This document shows positions 46,608 through 57,954 of a DNA stretch of 64,000 bases, in pieces. Numbering within the stretch: position 1 is the first letter of the stretch; every line of letters begins with the position of its first letter. The translations under genes and the position numbers were made by a program. This stretch comes from Taiwanofungus camphoratus (Eukaryota; Basidiomycota; Agaricomycetes; Polyporales; Taiwanofungaceae), in contig CP021228.1 in the NCBI GenBank assembly GCA_003999685.1, positions 930,001 through 994,000 of the forward strand. The letters are read 5' to 3'. A model generated the notes under the pieces. It saw nothing but the letters and a program-made list of their open reading frames with translations. It did not search any database and was not told the origin of the DNA.

Positions 46608-47807
46608 ATGATGCAGTCCTTCCTGCCAACAATGCGACATGCCTCACGCCGAGTGGACAGGAGAGGGATGGATTGGAATGTGAGCCCACTACCATGTGCC
46701 TACTACACCTTATGGGCTTTTCCCTCTCACCACTTATTTCCTCAGAGTTCAAGCCTTAGCTTCATAACTGGTCGCAGAATACACACTTCGCGCCCTTTGC
46801 GCTACGCGCATCCAGCAGAGAAGACCTTGCTTTATCCCCCAACAGTGTCATCCAATCTCATTTTCTATTCTCCGCCAAAGGATGGCTCTCCTCCTTACAC
46901 ACTAATCAACGCCGACCCCGCCACAGGCAGGATTGGGAACTGGGAGCCAGACCATCACGATGTGGAGATAGAGAACCTCCGTGGCAAGGAGCGCTCTGCC
47001 ACGCTCGACACCAACGGATTCCAGTTCTTCCAAGGCTCTCCGGATCATACTTCCTTCATGGACGAAGAGGAGATCAAGAGACAGTACTACCCTGAGGGCG
47101 TCGAACTCGTCAAACGACTGACTGGGGCACGCAGGGTAGTGCCCTTCGACCACAGTGAGCATCACTTTTCCATGTGGTCGGGACTGTCTGCACACTGAGT
47201 TCGTGTCTCAGCGATCCGTCGTCACCACCCTGGCGAAATCGATGATGCGCCTTCGAAGCGTCAGCCTGTGCCCCAGGTGCACGTCGATCAGACACCGCAG
47301 TCTGCCGTCGCGCGTGTGCACAAGCACCTCCCGGCCGCTGACGTGCAGTCTCTGCTCGACCGCCGCTTCCAGATCATCAACCTCTGGCGCCCGATCGACC
47401 ACCCCGCGCTCGACTGGCCGCTCGCGCTGTGCGACTACACGAGCATCGATCGCGAGACTGACGTCGTGCCCATCACACTCAAGTACCCCGACCGCGACGG
47501 CGAAACGTACGGCGTGAAATACAGCCCGCGGCAGAAGTGGAAGTATCTGAGGGGCATGGGCCCGGATGAGTTCGTCTTGATCAAGTGGTAAGCAGGAGCA
47601 CGTGGAGCTAACGGAGCGCGATGCTGAAGCGCGCGGCATTGACGTAGTTTCGACTCGCGCGACGATGGCAGGACGGCCGTCTTCACTCCGCACACTGCGT
47701 TCCAAGACCCTAGCACACCTGAAGATGCGCCCTTCAGGGAGTCGATCGAACTGCGGCTTCTCGTATTCTACGGGGATCAGTTGCGTACTCAGTCGAAGAT
47801 GTATTGA
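46608..47807 (+). CDS. CmcJ/AsaB-like putative Fe(II)/2OG oxygenase
   Basis: Member of the CmcJ/NvfI/AsaB hydroxylase family (also labelled GA4-desaturase-like), found in many fungal secondary-metabolite loci. Exons 46608-47154, 47212-47587 and 47648-47807 sum to 1083 nt (360 aa). A 66-nt in-frame GTGAGC...CTCAG intron (46680-46745) may also be removed, giving 338 aa. Signatures are RPLRYAHPAEKTLLYPPTV, GARRVVPFDHTIRRHHPGE, KRQPVPQVHVDQTPQS, FQIINLWRPIDHPALDWPLA, VKYSPRQKWKYLRGMGPDEF, VLIKCFDSRDDG and AVFTPHTAFQDP. H-x-D in VHVDQ and the later His in FTPHTAF fit a 2-His-1-Asp iron site. The substrate is unknown. The N-terminus (MMQSFLPTMRHASRRVDRRG) is the least certain part. Confidence 0.87.
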
Positions 47808-48007
47808 TTGCGAAAAGATGTGTGGCGTCTAAAATTTGGTGTCTAGTGTACGCGTTCTAGTCTATGATCTAACGAAGTTGAAAGAGCTACTAGATACAGA
47901 ATCGAAATGTATTGGAACAAACGTTATGTCGTGACTCGAGACCATGAGAAGATCGTGCTAATATTGTTGTATGTAACTTGTCCTGGAGCGGAAGGGGAGG
48001 GCGAATG

Positions 48008-50106
48008 TCAGACCTTTTCGTCTTCGCTGACTTTCTCATCCACCGTGGCTTCCTGTTCCTCTAGCTCCTTGGTGATGAGTAAATCCTAAAGAACCGAAAC
48101 TTGTCAGAGACCATCAGGACGCCGAAGCCGAGAACAGTTAAAACTCACCGGAGACGGAGAGAATCTGCTCTTGGCCCGAATCCGAGCCCCGTACCTGTAG
48201 AACAGGAACGGGCTTGGCGCAAGTAAGAGCCCGAGTAGCCCGATGAGTGTGCAAGCCCAATTGATCCCCAACTTTTCTCGCTATCAGTATACATAGCACG
48301 AATCGCAGAATGACTGGGTGCGTACATTATGAAACATCTGAGTTGTGAACAGCGGGAACGCCGCACCCACGGCAGACCGGACCATTGTGGAAGCAGCGAG
48401 CGCGGACGCCGTATAGCCCAAGTACGTATCAACCAGATACGTCTGCGGAGTTCCATACCACCGATGTCAGTGCAAATGCGCGAAACCCGGCGATCATCCG
48501 ACGCTTACGAAAAACGAAATGAACACCATGCTCACGCTCGCGCCGATCGGGATGGTCCCCAACGCGGGCACATACCACGGCACGCTCGGGTAGTTGCCCG
48601 TCCACCCCAGCCAGAAGCAGCCGATGACCAGACTAGGCCCGCCGAGCATTGCGCCGAAGAGTCGCTCCTCGGGCGGCGGGAATCCGCGCCACTTCACCAG
48701 CAGCCGCGGATAGTGCGAGGTGAGCGGCTTGAATGAGGCTGCGCCGATCGAGGTCCCGATACCTACGCCGATGAAGACGAGCCCGGACTCGCCGATGTTG
48801 AACCCACGGGTGCCGACGAAGATGACGGGAAGTGCCTCGAAGACTGACCGGTGTCAGAAAGAGGAGAGTCAGGCATGTGGAAAGGCGGATGAGATGGAAA
48901 CATACGTGCGTAGAGAACTCCGTAGACGAGCGAGAGATAGATCGTGACCAAGAGCAGAATCGGTTCCGTCACGAGCATCAGGAAGGGCCTGTAGAGTGTG
49001 CGCTGGAGGACACCTTTCCACGACCAGTCCGCTCGTTCATGTTCAGCATATAGATTGGCATTGCCCACGGGGTCGGCCTTGCGTAGACGCCGGGCCTAAT
49101 GTGAAATTGAACGGCAGGTATGACTTAAAAACCAAGGGAGGAGACGCACCTTCTTCGACAAGAGCACAGGCGCGTATGTCTCGGGGACAAATAGGATAGA
49201 GACAATCGTGCAGCTTCCTGCGAAAATCATCATGATCCAGAAAATCCACCGCCAGCCGAGAAAACTCGTAGTCAAACTGGACAGAGCATATGAGCATTCA
49301 TACGATGAATCTGCAGATGAAACGCGCACCGCAACTTACAAGCCACCGACAATTGGACCCATCACCGGCCCAATGAACACGCCGGCCACGAACAGGGACG
49401 TTGCGATACCGCGGCGGATGGGGTCCCATATATCGAAAATGAGCCCGCCGCAATTAGTCAGAGGAGCGACAGCGAAGAAACCACTGAGAAAGCGCGTGAC
49501 AAGGAGTGTTTCGATGTTGGTAGCGAGCGCTTGACCGAGATGAAAGAGAGTGTAGCACACGAGCGTGATCATGAATAAGGGCCTGCGGCCGAAGAGTTCA
49601 GAGCCAGGTCCCCAAAATAAGGGCCCAATGATGTAGCCGAAGAGGAAGACGGACGTGACGAGGTACGCGTATTCTGTCGGTCTGTGAAAGTGGGCTGCAA
49701 TATACTCTCCCGCGGACGATGGTGCCGACGACGCGAAAGTCCTATTGCATTCGCGTCGTATAAGCAACAAAATCCGCGCTACTATACGGAGACCTTACAC
49801 GTTTATCGTCATGACTAGACTCAGTGCTGTGATGGCCCATCTTCGTGTATCTGACCAGTTTTGCGGGTTCTCGGGATCATCAGGCCCATCCCAAGTCACT
49901 AAATTCGGATCAGGTTTCTCTTCGTGAATGGATGGTACATATGAGGCATCCTTCGGCGGGGGATCAACAGGGTCATCTCCACCGTATTGCTCCATACGGC
50001 GTTCCTCCCGTCTAGCCTCTTCATCTACTCGAGTCAGGCATCGCGCGGTCCGGGGCTCACGGAGAGTGCTCGTGGAGGAGCGCGGGGTAAGGAGCTCTGC
50101 CATCAT
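48008..50106 (-). CDS. MFS transporter, DHA1 drug/polyamine type
   Basis: Twelve-helix proton antiporter of the DHA1 family, usually plasma-membrane exporters of drugs, polyamines or metabolites. It starts MMAELLTPRSSTSTLREPRT at 50106 (a second ATG is the next codon). A charged cytosolic N-tail ends in DPNLVTWDGPDDPENPQNWS, the classic DHA1 entry motif. Then come YLVTSVFLFGYIIGPLFWGP, motif A as GSELFGRRPLFMITL, RFLSGFFAVAPLTNCGGLIF, VFIGPVMGPIVGG, SFLGWRWIFWIMMIFAGSCT, FVPETYAPVLLSKKARRLRK and the second half through FKPLTSHYPRLLVKWRGFPP to GINWACTLIGLLGLLLAP. It ends with an acidic tail KVSEDEKV. It is convergent with the oxygenase gene (200 bp between stops). Confidence 0.9.
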
Positions 50107-52476
50107 TGAGCAAAATCAGAATGCGGAGGAGAAAGACAAGACTATAACACTTGCCGCGGTCTTTTGTACACCGTACGAGTCCTTGCCGAGGTTGGATCGT
50201 TCAGCACTGTCGGACGGTCGAGAAGCATGGAGCGCATCAAAATTTGCTTATCGCAAGCCACAATCCGCCCGTCCGGAGCTTGAGCGCATTATTCAGCCTG
50301 TAGATAACTGGTAGATTTTGTTCCGCATAAAAGCATATCCATTTGGGATGCCCGGATCTTGCAACACGCATTAAAACTGACCATAGAATATATAGACTCG
50401 AAAATTCAGGCCATTCATGAGCTCTTCCCGTATAACAATTTGGTACTTCTCATTTTTCTCGTTTTTCCGGGTGGGATATCAAGTCATGAGTCCTGATACG
50501 TACAATAGTAGCCAGTCGTTCGAGCTGAATTGTTCTGGACTAAAAAGTATTCTGCACCAAGTTTCACGCATTTCATTTGTCAAAGGTGTCTTAGCATCCC
50601 AGACATCGACAAGAGGCTCACGGGCTCCTGTCCAAGGCCAAAAAAATTTAGCAAGATAAGCACTGGGCAAATGGATCCAGACTCTGCCCAATTTTGGATC
50701 TGAGATCTGCGGCAACCGCCGGCCTATGAATCATTCAATTGCGGCTCACCATAGAACACTCGCAGTCTCGTGATGAGAGTGGGGGAATTCAGCCCACATT
50801 TTTGATTTCACGCAACGAGAAGATGGAAAATGCGCCGGACAATATCTCAAGAGACGGACGGATGGCCGAGGGGTATTTAGGACCAGATTCTCCAGTAGGG
50901 ACTTCATTCCATGAAAGTGCATAGCTACGGGAACTCGGGAGACCGAGTAGATATAGCCAAAGTGCTCACAATGAGTGGTTACGGGATAGATGAATTCGGA
51001 AACGTCATGAAAATCATCAGGAGCCTTGCCGTGAGCGTCAAGTACGGATCCCGAGCAATGGCATGACCTGAGGCACAGGGCGGCATATGTTGTCCGAACA
51101 TCCAGGAGAGACGGTGTGCTCTGGGCCACCCTTGTCACAAGATGATGGTGATGGTTCTTCTCAAGGAAACCGCGGTATAGAGATAAGCCACAGCGCATAA
51201 TGATGCAAGAAAAGAGCGAATGATGACAGTTGGGACGTCGCCGTTCGAAGACCCAGGATCTACCAGGGAGCCACGGGCATCGGTATGCCTCTATAGAACA
51301 GTTGGAAGTAGCAATCGGCACCCGAAATTCCAAGACTTACTTATAACTGGGAATCTCGTTCGCCTGGATAGCAAATCTGTGCTTCATCCACAATCTCCGA
51401 AGTCGACTGTCAGAGACCTGGGAATGTGTCTGAAATGTTTGGTAGCTGAGGTGCTCGGTCATGAGTGTACATTCGACACAATGCAACCAACCAGGACAGC
51501 TTATTGATCACCGGGAAAGATATCGCCACTATACTAGTAGAACATAGCCACGCAAAGCCTGATCTGGTTCAGCGTCCTGGCAGTGGGTGGTTGAAACACA
51601 AATGGTTCGGCGTGGCGTGACTGCTAGTACTATCGTGTGACACCACTTTGAGAAGGACCCAGTGTTTGAGAATGGCTTATCGCAAACTCTCCTTGGGATA
51701 TCCTCAAGATCAGATGGTGTCTAAAATAGTCTAGAAAATCATGCAACACAACTGTGTTCTCCGATTTTAAAGAGAGGGAGTGTGTAGAGAACAAGTTCAA
51801 TATAAGTGTCAGAAAATCTATTAATTAGGCCGATCGCCATTCTTCTACCCTCTCGCCTCAAACCATGGCCGCTTAGTTCCTGCACTTGTGTCTAACTCAA
51901 GCACAACATAACATGCACTCTCCCAATTTTTCCGAAGCTTATCGTGGGAGCAATGAGTGTACAGCAGTAAATGTGTCGCTGTGCGTTACAATCCATGAGC
52001 AAGAGTGACACTTTCTCAATCTGGATTTGAACTCCGCCAGCAGACGCACTTCGTTGCAATGCTGCAGGCGGATGCCCAAAAGCCACGTCGGAGCTTCATT
52101 GCGGCACTGTCCTGCTATGGTGACTCTTCGTGACATTCCTCGGAAAAATCGTCAAACACTAGTCCCCTCCACCGGAACGTCATTGGGCACCTCACTATGA
52201 AAATAATTAGAAATGTAAGTATATGGCCATGTAGCCAGAATCCATAACCACAAAATGACACTGCTCCGAGAGCAATCCATTCAGTCGTTGTGGAGCTAAA
52301 AATCGAATGACGGAAATCTTCAAACACTGGTCAAATGATAGTACAGTATGCCATAGGCGACTTGAAGATCCTATTATCTGATAAGATGGTTTGACCAGGG
52401 ATGCCCTTATCTCCCTTCACCGTGGTGATCAAGCGGCATCGACATCGCTGAGGACTCTCAAGAATTGTTCTCAACC
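50107..52476. other. Intergenic, 2.4 kb
   Basis: Upstream DNA of the MFS gene and of the kinase-like gene. A 195-codon open stretch on the minus strand (50746-51333) is His/Ser/Cys-rich with no recognisable domain and is not called. No repeat was noticed apart from the GATA palindrome near 52374. Confidence 0.4.
52374..52384. promoter_or_regulatory. GATA palindrome TTATCTGATAA
   Basis: Same 11-bp palindrome as near the ferric reductase, here 93 bp upstream of the kinase-like gene's ATG, an ideal promoter position. Confidence 0.55.
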
Positions 52477-53585
52477 ATGTTTGCTGCTACAGATCAGGAT
52501 TTAGGCTCCCCGACCGTGACTCTTGCGCAGGCACAACGCATACTAGACCACCACCGCACGCAGTCCACACCAATAGTGACTTTTGAAGAGCTGAGGAACA
52601 GCGGATACAGGTCAACACCAAGCTTTGCATCCTCAGAGACACCTGTGATATCCTGATATCATGCTTCAGTGCATTCACGCCTACCAAGACATATGTCGTT
52701 GTGCTCGCCGACTCTAGCTCCTACACGCTCAAAGTCTCCCCGCCGCCGGCGCCCACGAGCCCGGCATACGCCCCGAACAGCCTCGCGGCCGAGCACGCCC
52801 TCCTGCAGCTGCTCTCCAGCCAGACATCCATCCCGCACCCGACCGCACATGCCCTCGACACCAGCCTCGCGCTCCTGTCCTACCCGTACCTGCTTCTCTC
52901 CCATCCGCGGGGCATCCCGCTATCCCGCGCCCGCGCGAGCGGCAAGCTCTCCCCGCGGCAGGCGCTTCTCCTCGACCTGCGCATGGGCGCGTACCTCAAG
53001 CAGCTGCACGGCGTGCAGAACGACTGGTTCGGCCTCCCTGCGCAGGCGGCGGACGCGCTGTACAGCTGGCAGGAGGCGTTCACGCTTCTGCTCGAGACGC
53101 TGCTGGAGGAGGCCCGCGAGCGCGGCGTTGCGGCTCCGTACGAGGACGTGCGGCGCTACCTGTCGCGTGCGATCGGGTTTTTCCTCTTTGACGACTGCGA
53201 GATGCCGTCACTGGTCTCGTTTGCGGGTGATGAGGATGCGACTCTGGTTCAGTTCGATCTGGAGTCGCCCTCACAAGACGACGAGGTCCCGATCACGTCG
53301 TTCCTATCGTTCTCCCATGCGCTGTGGGGTGACCCGCTTCTGGAAGCGATGTTTTGCGATCCGAGCGCGGCCCTATCGGAGGGCTATGGAGGCTCGCCCA
53401 TCGTGTTTGCTCGCCAGAGAACCAAGCGTATATGGTACACGCTGTTCCTTGCGTTGATGGTACTGGTACAGACTGCACGGGAGGAACAAACGCTCATGGG
53501 AGAGCAAGACACCGATAAGGTAGAGTGGGCGAAGCAGGCCCTTGAGAAGTGTGCAGAAGAGCTAAGGGATGCTCCTTGCTATTGA
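52477..53585 (+). CDS. APH/kinase-fold protein without visible catalytic loop
   Basis: Exons 52477-52610 and 52670-53585 (59-nt intron) give 1050 nt, 349 aa. The join reads ELRNSGYSAFTPTKTYVVVL. The layout resembles fungal aminoglycoside-phosphotransferase-like kinases: AAEHALLQLLSSQTSIPHPT, YPYLLLSHPRGIPLSRARAS, LDLRMGAYLKQLHGVQNDWF, and near the end LVQFDLES with HALWGDPLLEAMFC, matching the usual IDWE and GDPL-DLA segments. Where such enzymes have HGDL-x4-N, this protein has RAIGFFLFDDCEMPSLVSFA, so catalysis is doubtful. Exon 2 from 52700 to 53200 is strikingly GC-rich compared with its flanks. The function is unknown. The GATA palindrome 93 bp upstream may link it to the ferric reductase locus. 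Confidence 0.72.
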
Positions 53586-53710
53586 ATATTGAGTGATGGC
53601 CCTTTCTAGTCCACAAAATCTTCATATTCGCAATCGGATGGCACTCATATAGGGTAATGTACAATATCGTAAGCCCACTAAGCACATATCTGAAGCAGGA
53701 AAAGTCACTA

Positions 53711-54110
53711 CTACTCCAAGCTATACGTATTTTTCTCCAGCTGCACATAAAAGTTACACAGCTTCAGGAGCACGATGGGCGGCCCGTCAGTGACAAAACG
53801 CACCTCAGTTTCTAATTCTCTCCGCACCCTCCATTCTTCGTCAGCTTTGATAACAACATGATGGTCGTCCAAATCCTCAATAATGAAACTCTCCTTCTCA
53901 TTCATTGTAAGCAGAATCTGTTTTACTGCAGAATCACTGCGGGGCATACGGCGTACCACAGGCAACATAGACCGAATGGATACATATGAGAGCACAAATA
54001 GATATAGCGCACTATCATGACACTGACCAAGTGAGGAGTACACCTTAAAAAGTCTGTAAACCTGCTGCACAACGAGAGATGCTCGAGAACGCACCTTTTA
54101 TGGCCTTCAT
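53711..54110 (-). CDS. TFB5: TFIIH subunit TFB5 (TTDA)
   Basis: Smallest TFIIH subunit, needed for DNA repair and stable TFIIH. Four exons: 54110-54095 (16 nt), 54043-54028 (16 nt), 53936-53804 and 53740-53711. They sum to 195 nt, 64 aa. The product MKAIKGVLLTCDSAVKQILL, TMNEKESFIIEDLDDHHVVI, KADEEWRVRRELETELEKNT, YSLE follows the family plan (GVL-x-CD-x-A-x-KQ, then FII-D-DD-HV, and a C-terminal helix), and human TTDA is 71 aa. Two 16-base exons in a row make this gene easy for predictors to miss. It is convergent with the kinase-like gene and divergent from RPI1. Confidence 0.92.
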
Positions 54111-54417
54111 TTGCCACCGCCTCCGACGCCCTTCCCTTGAATTTCACGGCGCTCCAGTCGCGAACACTAAGCCAGACTTTGAACTTGGTCAGCCACGGGA
54201 ATGGGCTGACGAGATGGGCGTCGAGATCAGTGTTGTAGTCTCAGGCGGTGTGTCTGGTCACGTTCCGGATTCCGATGACTGAGGCGAGATGGGTGAGAGC
54301 CCGGAAATATATGAATGGTTCTCTCGTCGACCCACGCTCAACGACTCTGCTGCCAACTCCCACTGCAATCCTTGCTGAGATCACGACCTTACCATCCGAA
54401 CAATTTGTTGAGTAAAA
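54111..54417. promoter_or_regulatory. Divergent promoter TFB5 / RPI1
   Basis: About 307 bp between the TFB5 ATG and the provisional RPI1 start. No specific motif is identified. Confidence 0.35.
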
Positions 54418-55985
54418 TGCCGATTCCGCCTGCGATCTTGACTCCGGACCTCTCGTGCGTACTGTGGCGATCGACGAGTGAGCGGAGCCGCGCTGATGGT
54501 CTTAATGCATGCATCCATTTTATCTCATTCTTATCGAATGTGCAATGTGATGCGCTGGTCTTGCGTCTCCTTCCGTCTCAAGAGCTCCGAACGAGCAAGC
54601 ATACCCGCAGCCTCTACGGCAAACGTTGGGGCACAGCGCCAGCGCTCCCCCTCCACTGAATGCTCCTGAGCCCAAGGGTGCGTCAACAATGCACTAACAG
54701 GGCATGACTCGTTGCTCAGTTATCGCATGCAGTTCCTCCACCAACGACTGTCATCGAGGCATCCAAGCGACTAGCAGCCTGGACCGCCGTGGACAGACAT
54801 GTGTTACCAGAATATAAGGTTTGCCGAGTCTTTGCATGCGTATGGCAGCAGTTCACTCACACAAGAAGTGAAGGTTATCGGCATTGGATCTGGTGCGACG
54901 ATCTCTACGGTCGCGCGATTCCTTTCCATTGAACCTTCTTGACAGGTTCGACTGTTCCATACGTCGTTGAGCGCATCGTTGCACAAGGGTCAGCGATCAA
55001 CCGCGATCGTGTGTTTATTCCAACCGGTAGAGCATGCCCATGAAGATTATCCCTTTGCATATTTTTGAAACCAGACTGTTTGCAGGTTTCCAGTCGAAGG
55101 AGCTCATCGTAAATGCACAATTATCGTTAGGAGATGTTGATCAGTATCCTGTAATCGACGTCACGATCGACGGTGCCGATGAGTCTGTATCGAGTCCCTC
55201 GCTGTCTGCTTCCCGAATCGCTGAGACTGTCCGTCCACAATTAGAGTTGACCAAGAGCTGAACTGCATCAAGGGTGGTGGTGCATGCCACCTTCGCGAGA
55301 AGGTGCTCGCAGAAGCAGCAAACACGTACATTGGACCTCTACGAGCTCTGTATTGTAGCCTAAGCCTATCCTGCTTACAGATTCATCATCGTTGCGGATT
55401 ATCGCAAGGACTCGGAGGTCCTCGGGAGAATGGTATGGTTTCGCTGTCAGTGCCGGCCCGCTTTGACTGACGGGACCTCATCATGCAGTTCAAGCAAGGC
55501 ATCCCGGTTGAAGTCGCGCCGTTTGCGTACGCAAGGGTCCTGCAGAACCTGCGCTTGCTCGGCTCGCCGAATGCCGTGCTGCGCATGGCCAAGGCGAAGG
55601 CCGGCCCTGTAGTCTCTGACAATGGCAACTTCGTCATTGACGCGCCATTCCCGGAAGAGCAAATGAAGGAGCCGTACACGGTATGTCTCACTACAAAGGA
55701 GCGCGTCTTGCAATGCCTAATCTATGGAACCTTGTGACATGGGATGACTAGCTATTGACGAGAATAAAGATGCTGACGGGTGTAGTGGAAGTAGGTTTGT
55801 TCTGCCACATGGCGAAGGCAGCATACTTCGGGAACCAAGTACGTTTGCGGAGTGGTACCTTTTGTGATGACACTCATACTCAAATCTTCCTCTCAAAGGA
55901 CGGAAGCGTAACCATCAAGTGGCACGACGGCAGATTAGAGAAGGTCGACGCCGGCTCGAGCCCGATTCCTAAGCATTCCGCGTGA
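54418..55985 (+). CDS. RPI1: Ribose-5-phosphate isomerase A
   Basis: Pentose-phosphate enzyme interconverting ribose-5-P and ribulose-5-P in the cytosol. From about 54733 the reading is solid: PPPTTVIEASKRLAAWTAVD, KVIGIGSGSTVPYVVERIVA (phosphate loop), VFIPTGFQSKELIVNAQL, VDQYPVIDVTIDGADEVDQE, LNCIKGGGACHLREKVLAEA, FIIVADYRKDSEVLGRM, GIPVEVAPFAYARVLQNLRL, AKAGPVVSDNGNFVIDAPFP, MLTGVVEVGLFCHMAKAAYF, ending KHSA at 55985. The catalytic Asp/Lys/Glu motifs (DGAD, KGGG) are intact. At least seven introns of about 50-60 bases. The first exon is unresolved: ATG 54418 (MPIPPAILTPDL) can be joined only through a long intron of about 260 bases, so the start is provisional. Confidence 0.9.
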
Positions 55986-57280
55986 AATTGTGGAATACGG
56001 TGTTGCCGAAGAATGAAGAAAGGTACGTAATCTCTGGCTTCCTGGGAAATTGTCGATGAAGGTTATAGGCATGCGGATGTATTGGATACTGCATATCGCT
56101 CGTGTAGTTTGCGAATAATAAGGGGCATTACTACGAGCTTAGCCTATGTACCTCATAATGTATCATCAGAATCTTTGCTCACCACACCACATTTTGAGAC
56201 ACCACGATCTTCGGAAATTGAAGGTAGACTGAAGTGAAGGGTCAAAATGGGCTGAGATTCAACGCATAAATGTGACGAGACGTTGATTAATTTCTCGACA
56301 ACAGAAGTAGATGTTGTGGTTCAACTCAACACTCACTGTATTCTTAATGATATCTTGAGTAGAGTACCAATAGTAGGCTCACCTGCTCGATGCAAGGTGG
56401 AGCACTCTTCATATGATAGAGTTTTGCTCCATCTGTGTAGTTGCCATGCACAAGCAGCTGATCAGAGAAGCCTGCAGTTCAAATTGATGCTCTGCTTGCT
56501 TCACCTGCAACAGCTTTCTTTCGTGTCCTGAGTCTCTGTTGATACGCTCTAATTCTTGAAGTACACGCATAGATGATCATGACGATCAATGTGACATCGA
56601 CGAGGAACTTCCGTTTTTGGATGTGATGAGCGACCGACCGGGCGTCTCTCTACTTCTGCTCTCGTCTCACTGGTTTTGAGCCTATAGAGTGTTCCTGGAC
56701 CTTTCTGCGTTCTGCTGCATGTACTCCGTGTCACTAGTCGTCTGACAGGTTCTGGTGGCCAAACCCCTGCTTTTTTTCCATCGATGAGACCCTTGACTCT
56801 TGACATTCTAAGGAACTTGAGAATGTTTCGTCTCGCCTTCGTGATCTATTAGGATACTGCTTGTCCAGTGTCCACTACCATTACGATGTCGATGCTCTGA
56901 TAAAGCTTTCACATCCGGCGTTAGTCTACGACTCGGGAAGATGAAAATTTGTTATAGCCGCGTCATTGACCTTCCAATCTTGAGCATACGTTTGGATATC
57001 CCAGCTTTCGGTCCTATGATCACCATCAAGGGCGGATTCTTTCCTGTCCCTACTTCGTATTAACAATGTGATGTTCCGTCTTGTCTACGCGAGCTAAACT
57101 TCACGATCTCGGAATCATTTACTGAATCACAGGGATGCTGGTTATGTCACGTGCACCAGTCGGGACGTTTCCCCTTCTGGTAAGTTTAGTGTCCATCTGA
57201 TGCGCCTGCAATGCTTATTGTATTCCGGGACCACACCAATTGTATGTCAGGATCTGGTTACGACTTAGCGGCTGGGAGTC

Positions 57281-57330
57281 CTGTTTATAGCGGCTACTTA
57301 TAGCGTTCAATTACAGACCGCTACAAACAG
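57281..57330. repeat. Inverted repeat (13-bp arms)
   Basis: CTGTTTATAGCGG (57281-57293) and CCGCTACAAACAG (57318-57330) are complementary with one mismatch, and 24 bases lie between them. Partial pairing continues outward (GTC / GAGC). Confidence 0.6.
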
Positions 57331-57587
57331 GAGCCTTACCTCTGCCGCAGCCACTTGGCCACATAACGCTGTAACAGTCTAGCCAGAATCTCTAGCAACG
57401 AGGCAGGCCAAATACTCACATACATCTACAGACAAACAACCTTTGCCGAGAACTGCCATTCTCAGTAGGTGGCCAGGCCACCGAGCCACTCAGAAACAAG
57501 ACATACCATACGAGGCAATTCTGTGCCACTCAAAATATTCCTTCTGTGGAAGTTGTTGGGTCGTGTTTTGCCGTCTCTAGGCTGTCT

Positions 57588-57723
57588 GTGATACGCTCCA
57601 CTGGCTTTGGCCCGGAACCAAAGAATAGCAAAGAGTGAACAGGTACCCTTCGACTATTCACTCTTTGGCATTCTTTGGTTCCCCGCTAAATAAGGCGAAA
57701 AGCAATCAGGGTTGAGCGTATCC
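57588..57723. repeat. Fold-back element, 26-bp core arms
   Basis: Core arms 57614-57639 (GGAACCAAAGAATAGCAAAG...) and 57657-57682 pair at 24 of 26 positions around a 17-base loop. Farther out, GATACGCTC (57590-57598) pairs with GAGCGTATC (57714-57722), so the palindrome spans about 135 bp with unpaired stretches between. It lies 230 bp upstream of the zinc-finger gene. It could be a fold-back MITE or a structured 5' region. Confidence 0.65.
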
Positions 57724-57954
57724 AACTCTCGTCTCCTTTTATAGTCAAAAAACCAATCAACCAGGTGCAATCCAATGGTGGCTCGTGTCTATGCGTACTG
57801 GATTGCCTTTATGGCCCCCACTATAAATTGGGGCCGTTTCCTCCGCTTTGAAGGCAATACCCCCGCTCCCCTTTGTCGAGAAATCCCTCGCTGATCCATC
57901 CTCCCCTTGGATATTCTTTATCCTAGCTCATCCTCCTTAGCCACACTTCTACCA

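Larger units (their letters stand above)
55986..57954. other. Intergenic, 2 kb, with hairpins
   Basis: RPI1 downstream and zinc-finger upstream DNA. The right half holds two hairpins (listed separately) and a long 5' region. The left half has no convincing gene. Confidence 0.4.

Noticed and set aside
47208-47705. 165-codon minus-strand open frame
   Set aside because: Antisense shadow of the GC-rich oxygenase exon 2.
50746-51333. 195-codon open frame on the minus strand
   Set aside because: His/Ser/Cys-rich, no domain, no splice partners, codon use unlike neighbours. Probably chance.
52669-53457. 262-codon Arg/Ser-rich plus-strand open frame
   Set aside because: Alternative frame of the GC-rich kinase-like exon. 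The other frame gives the sensible protein and splices cleanly.
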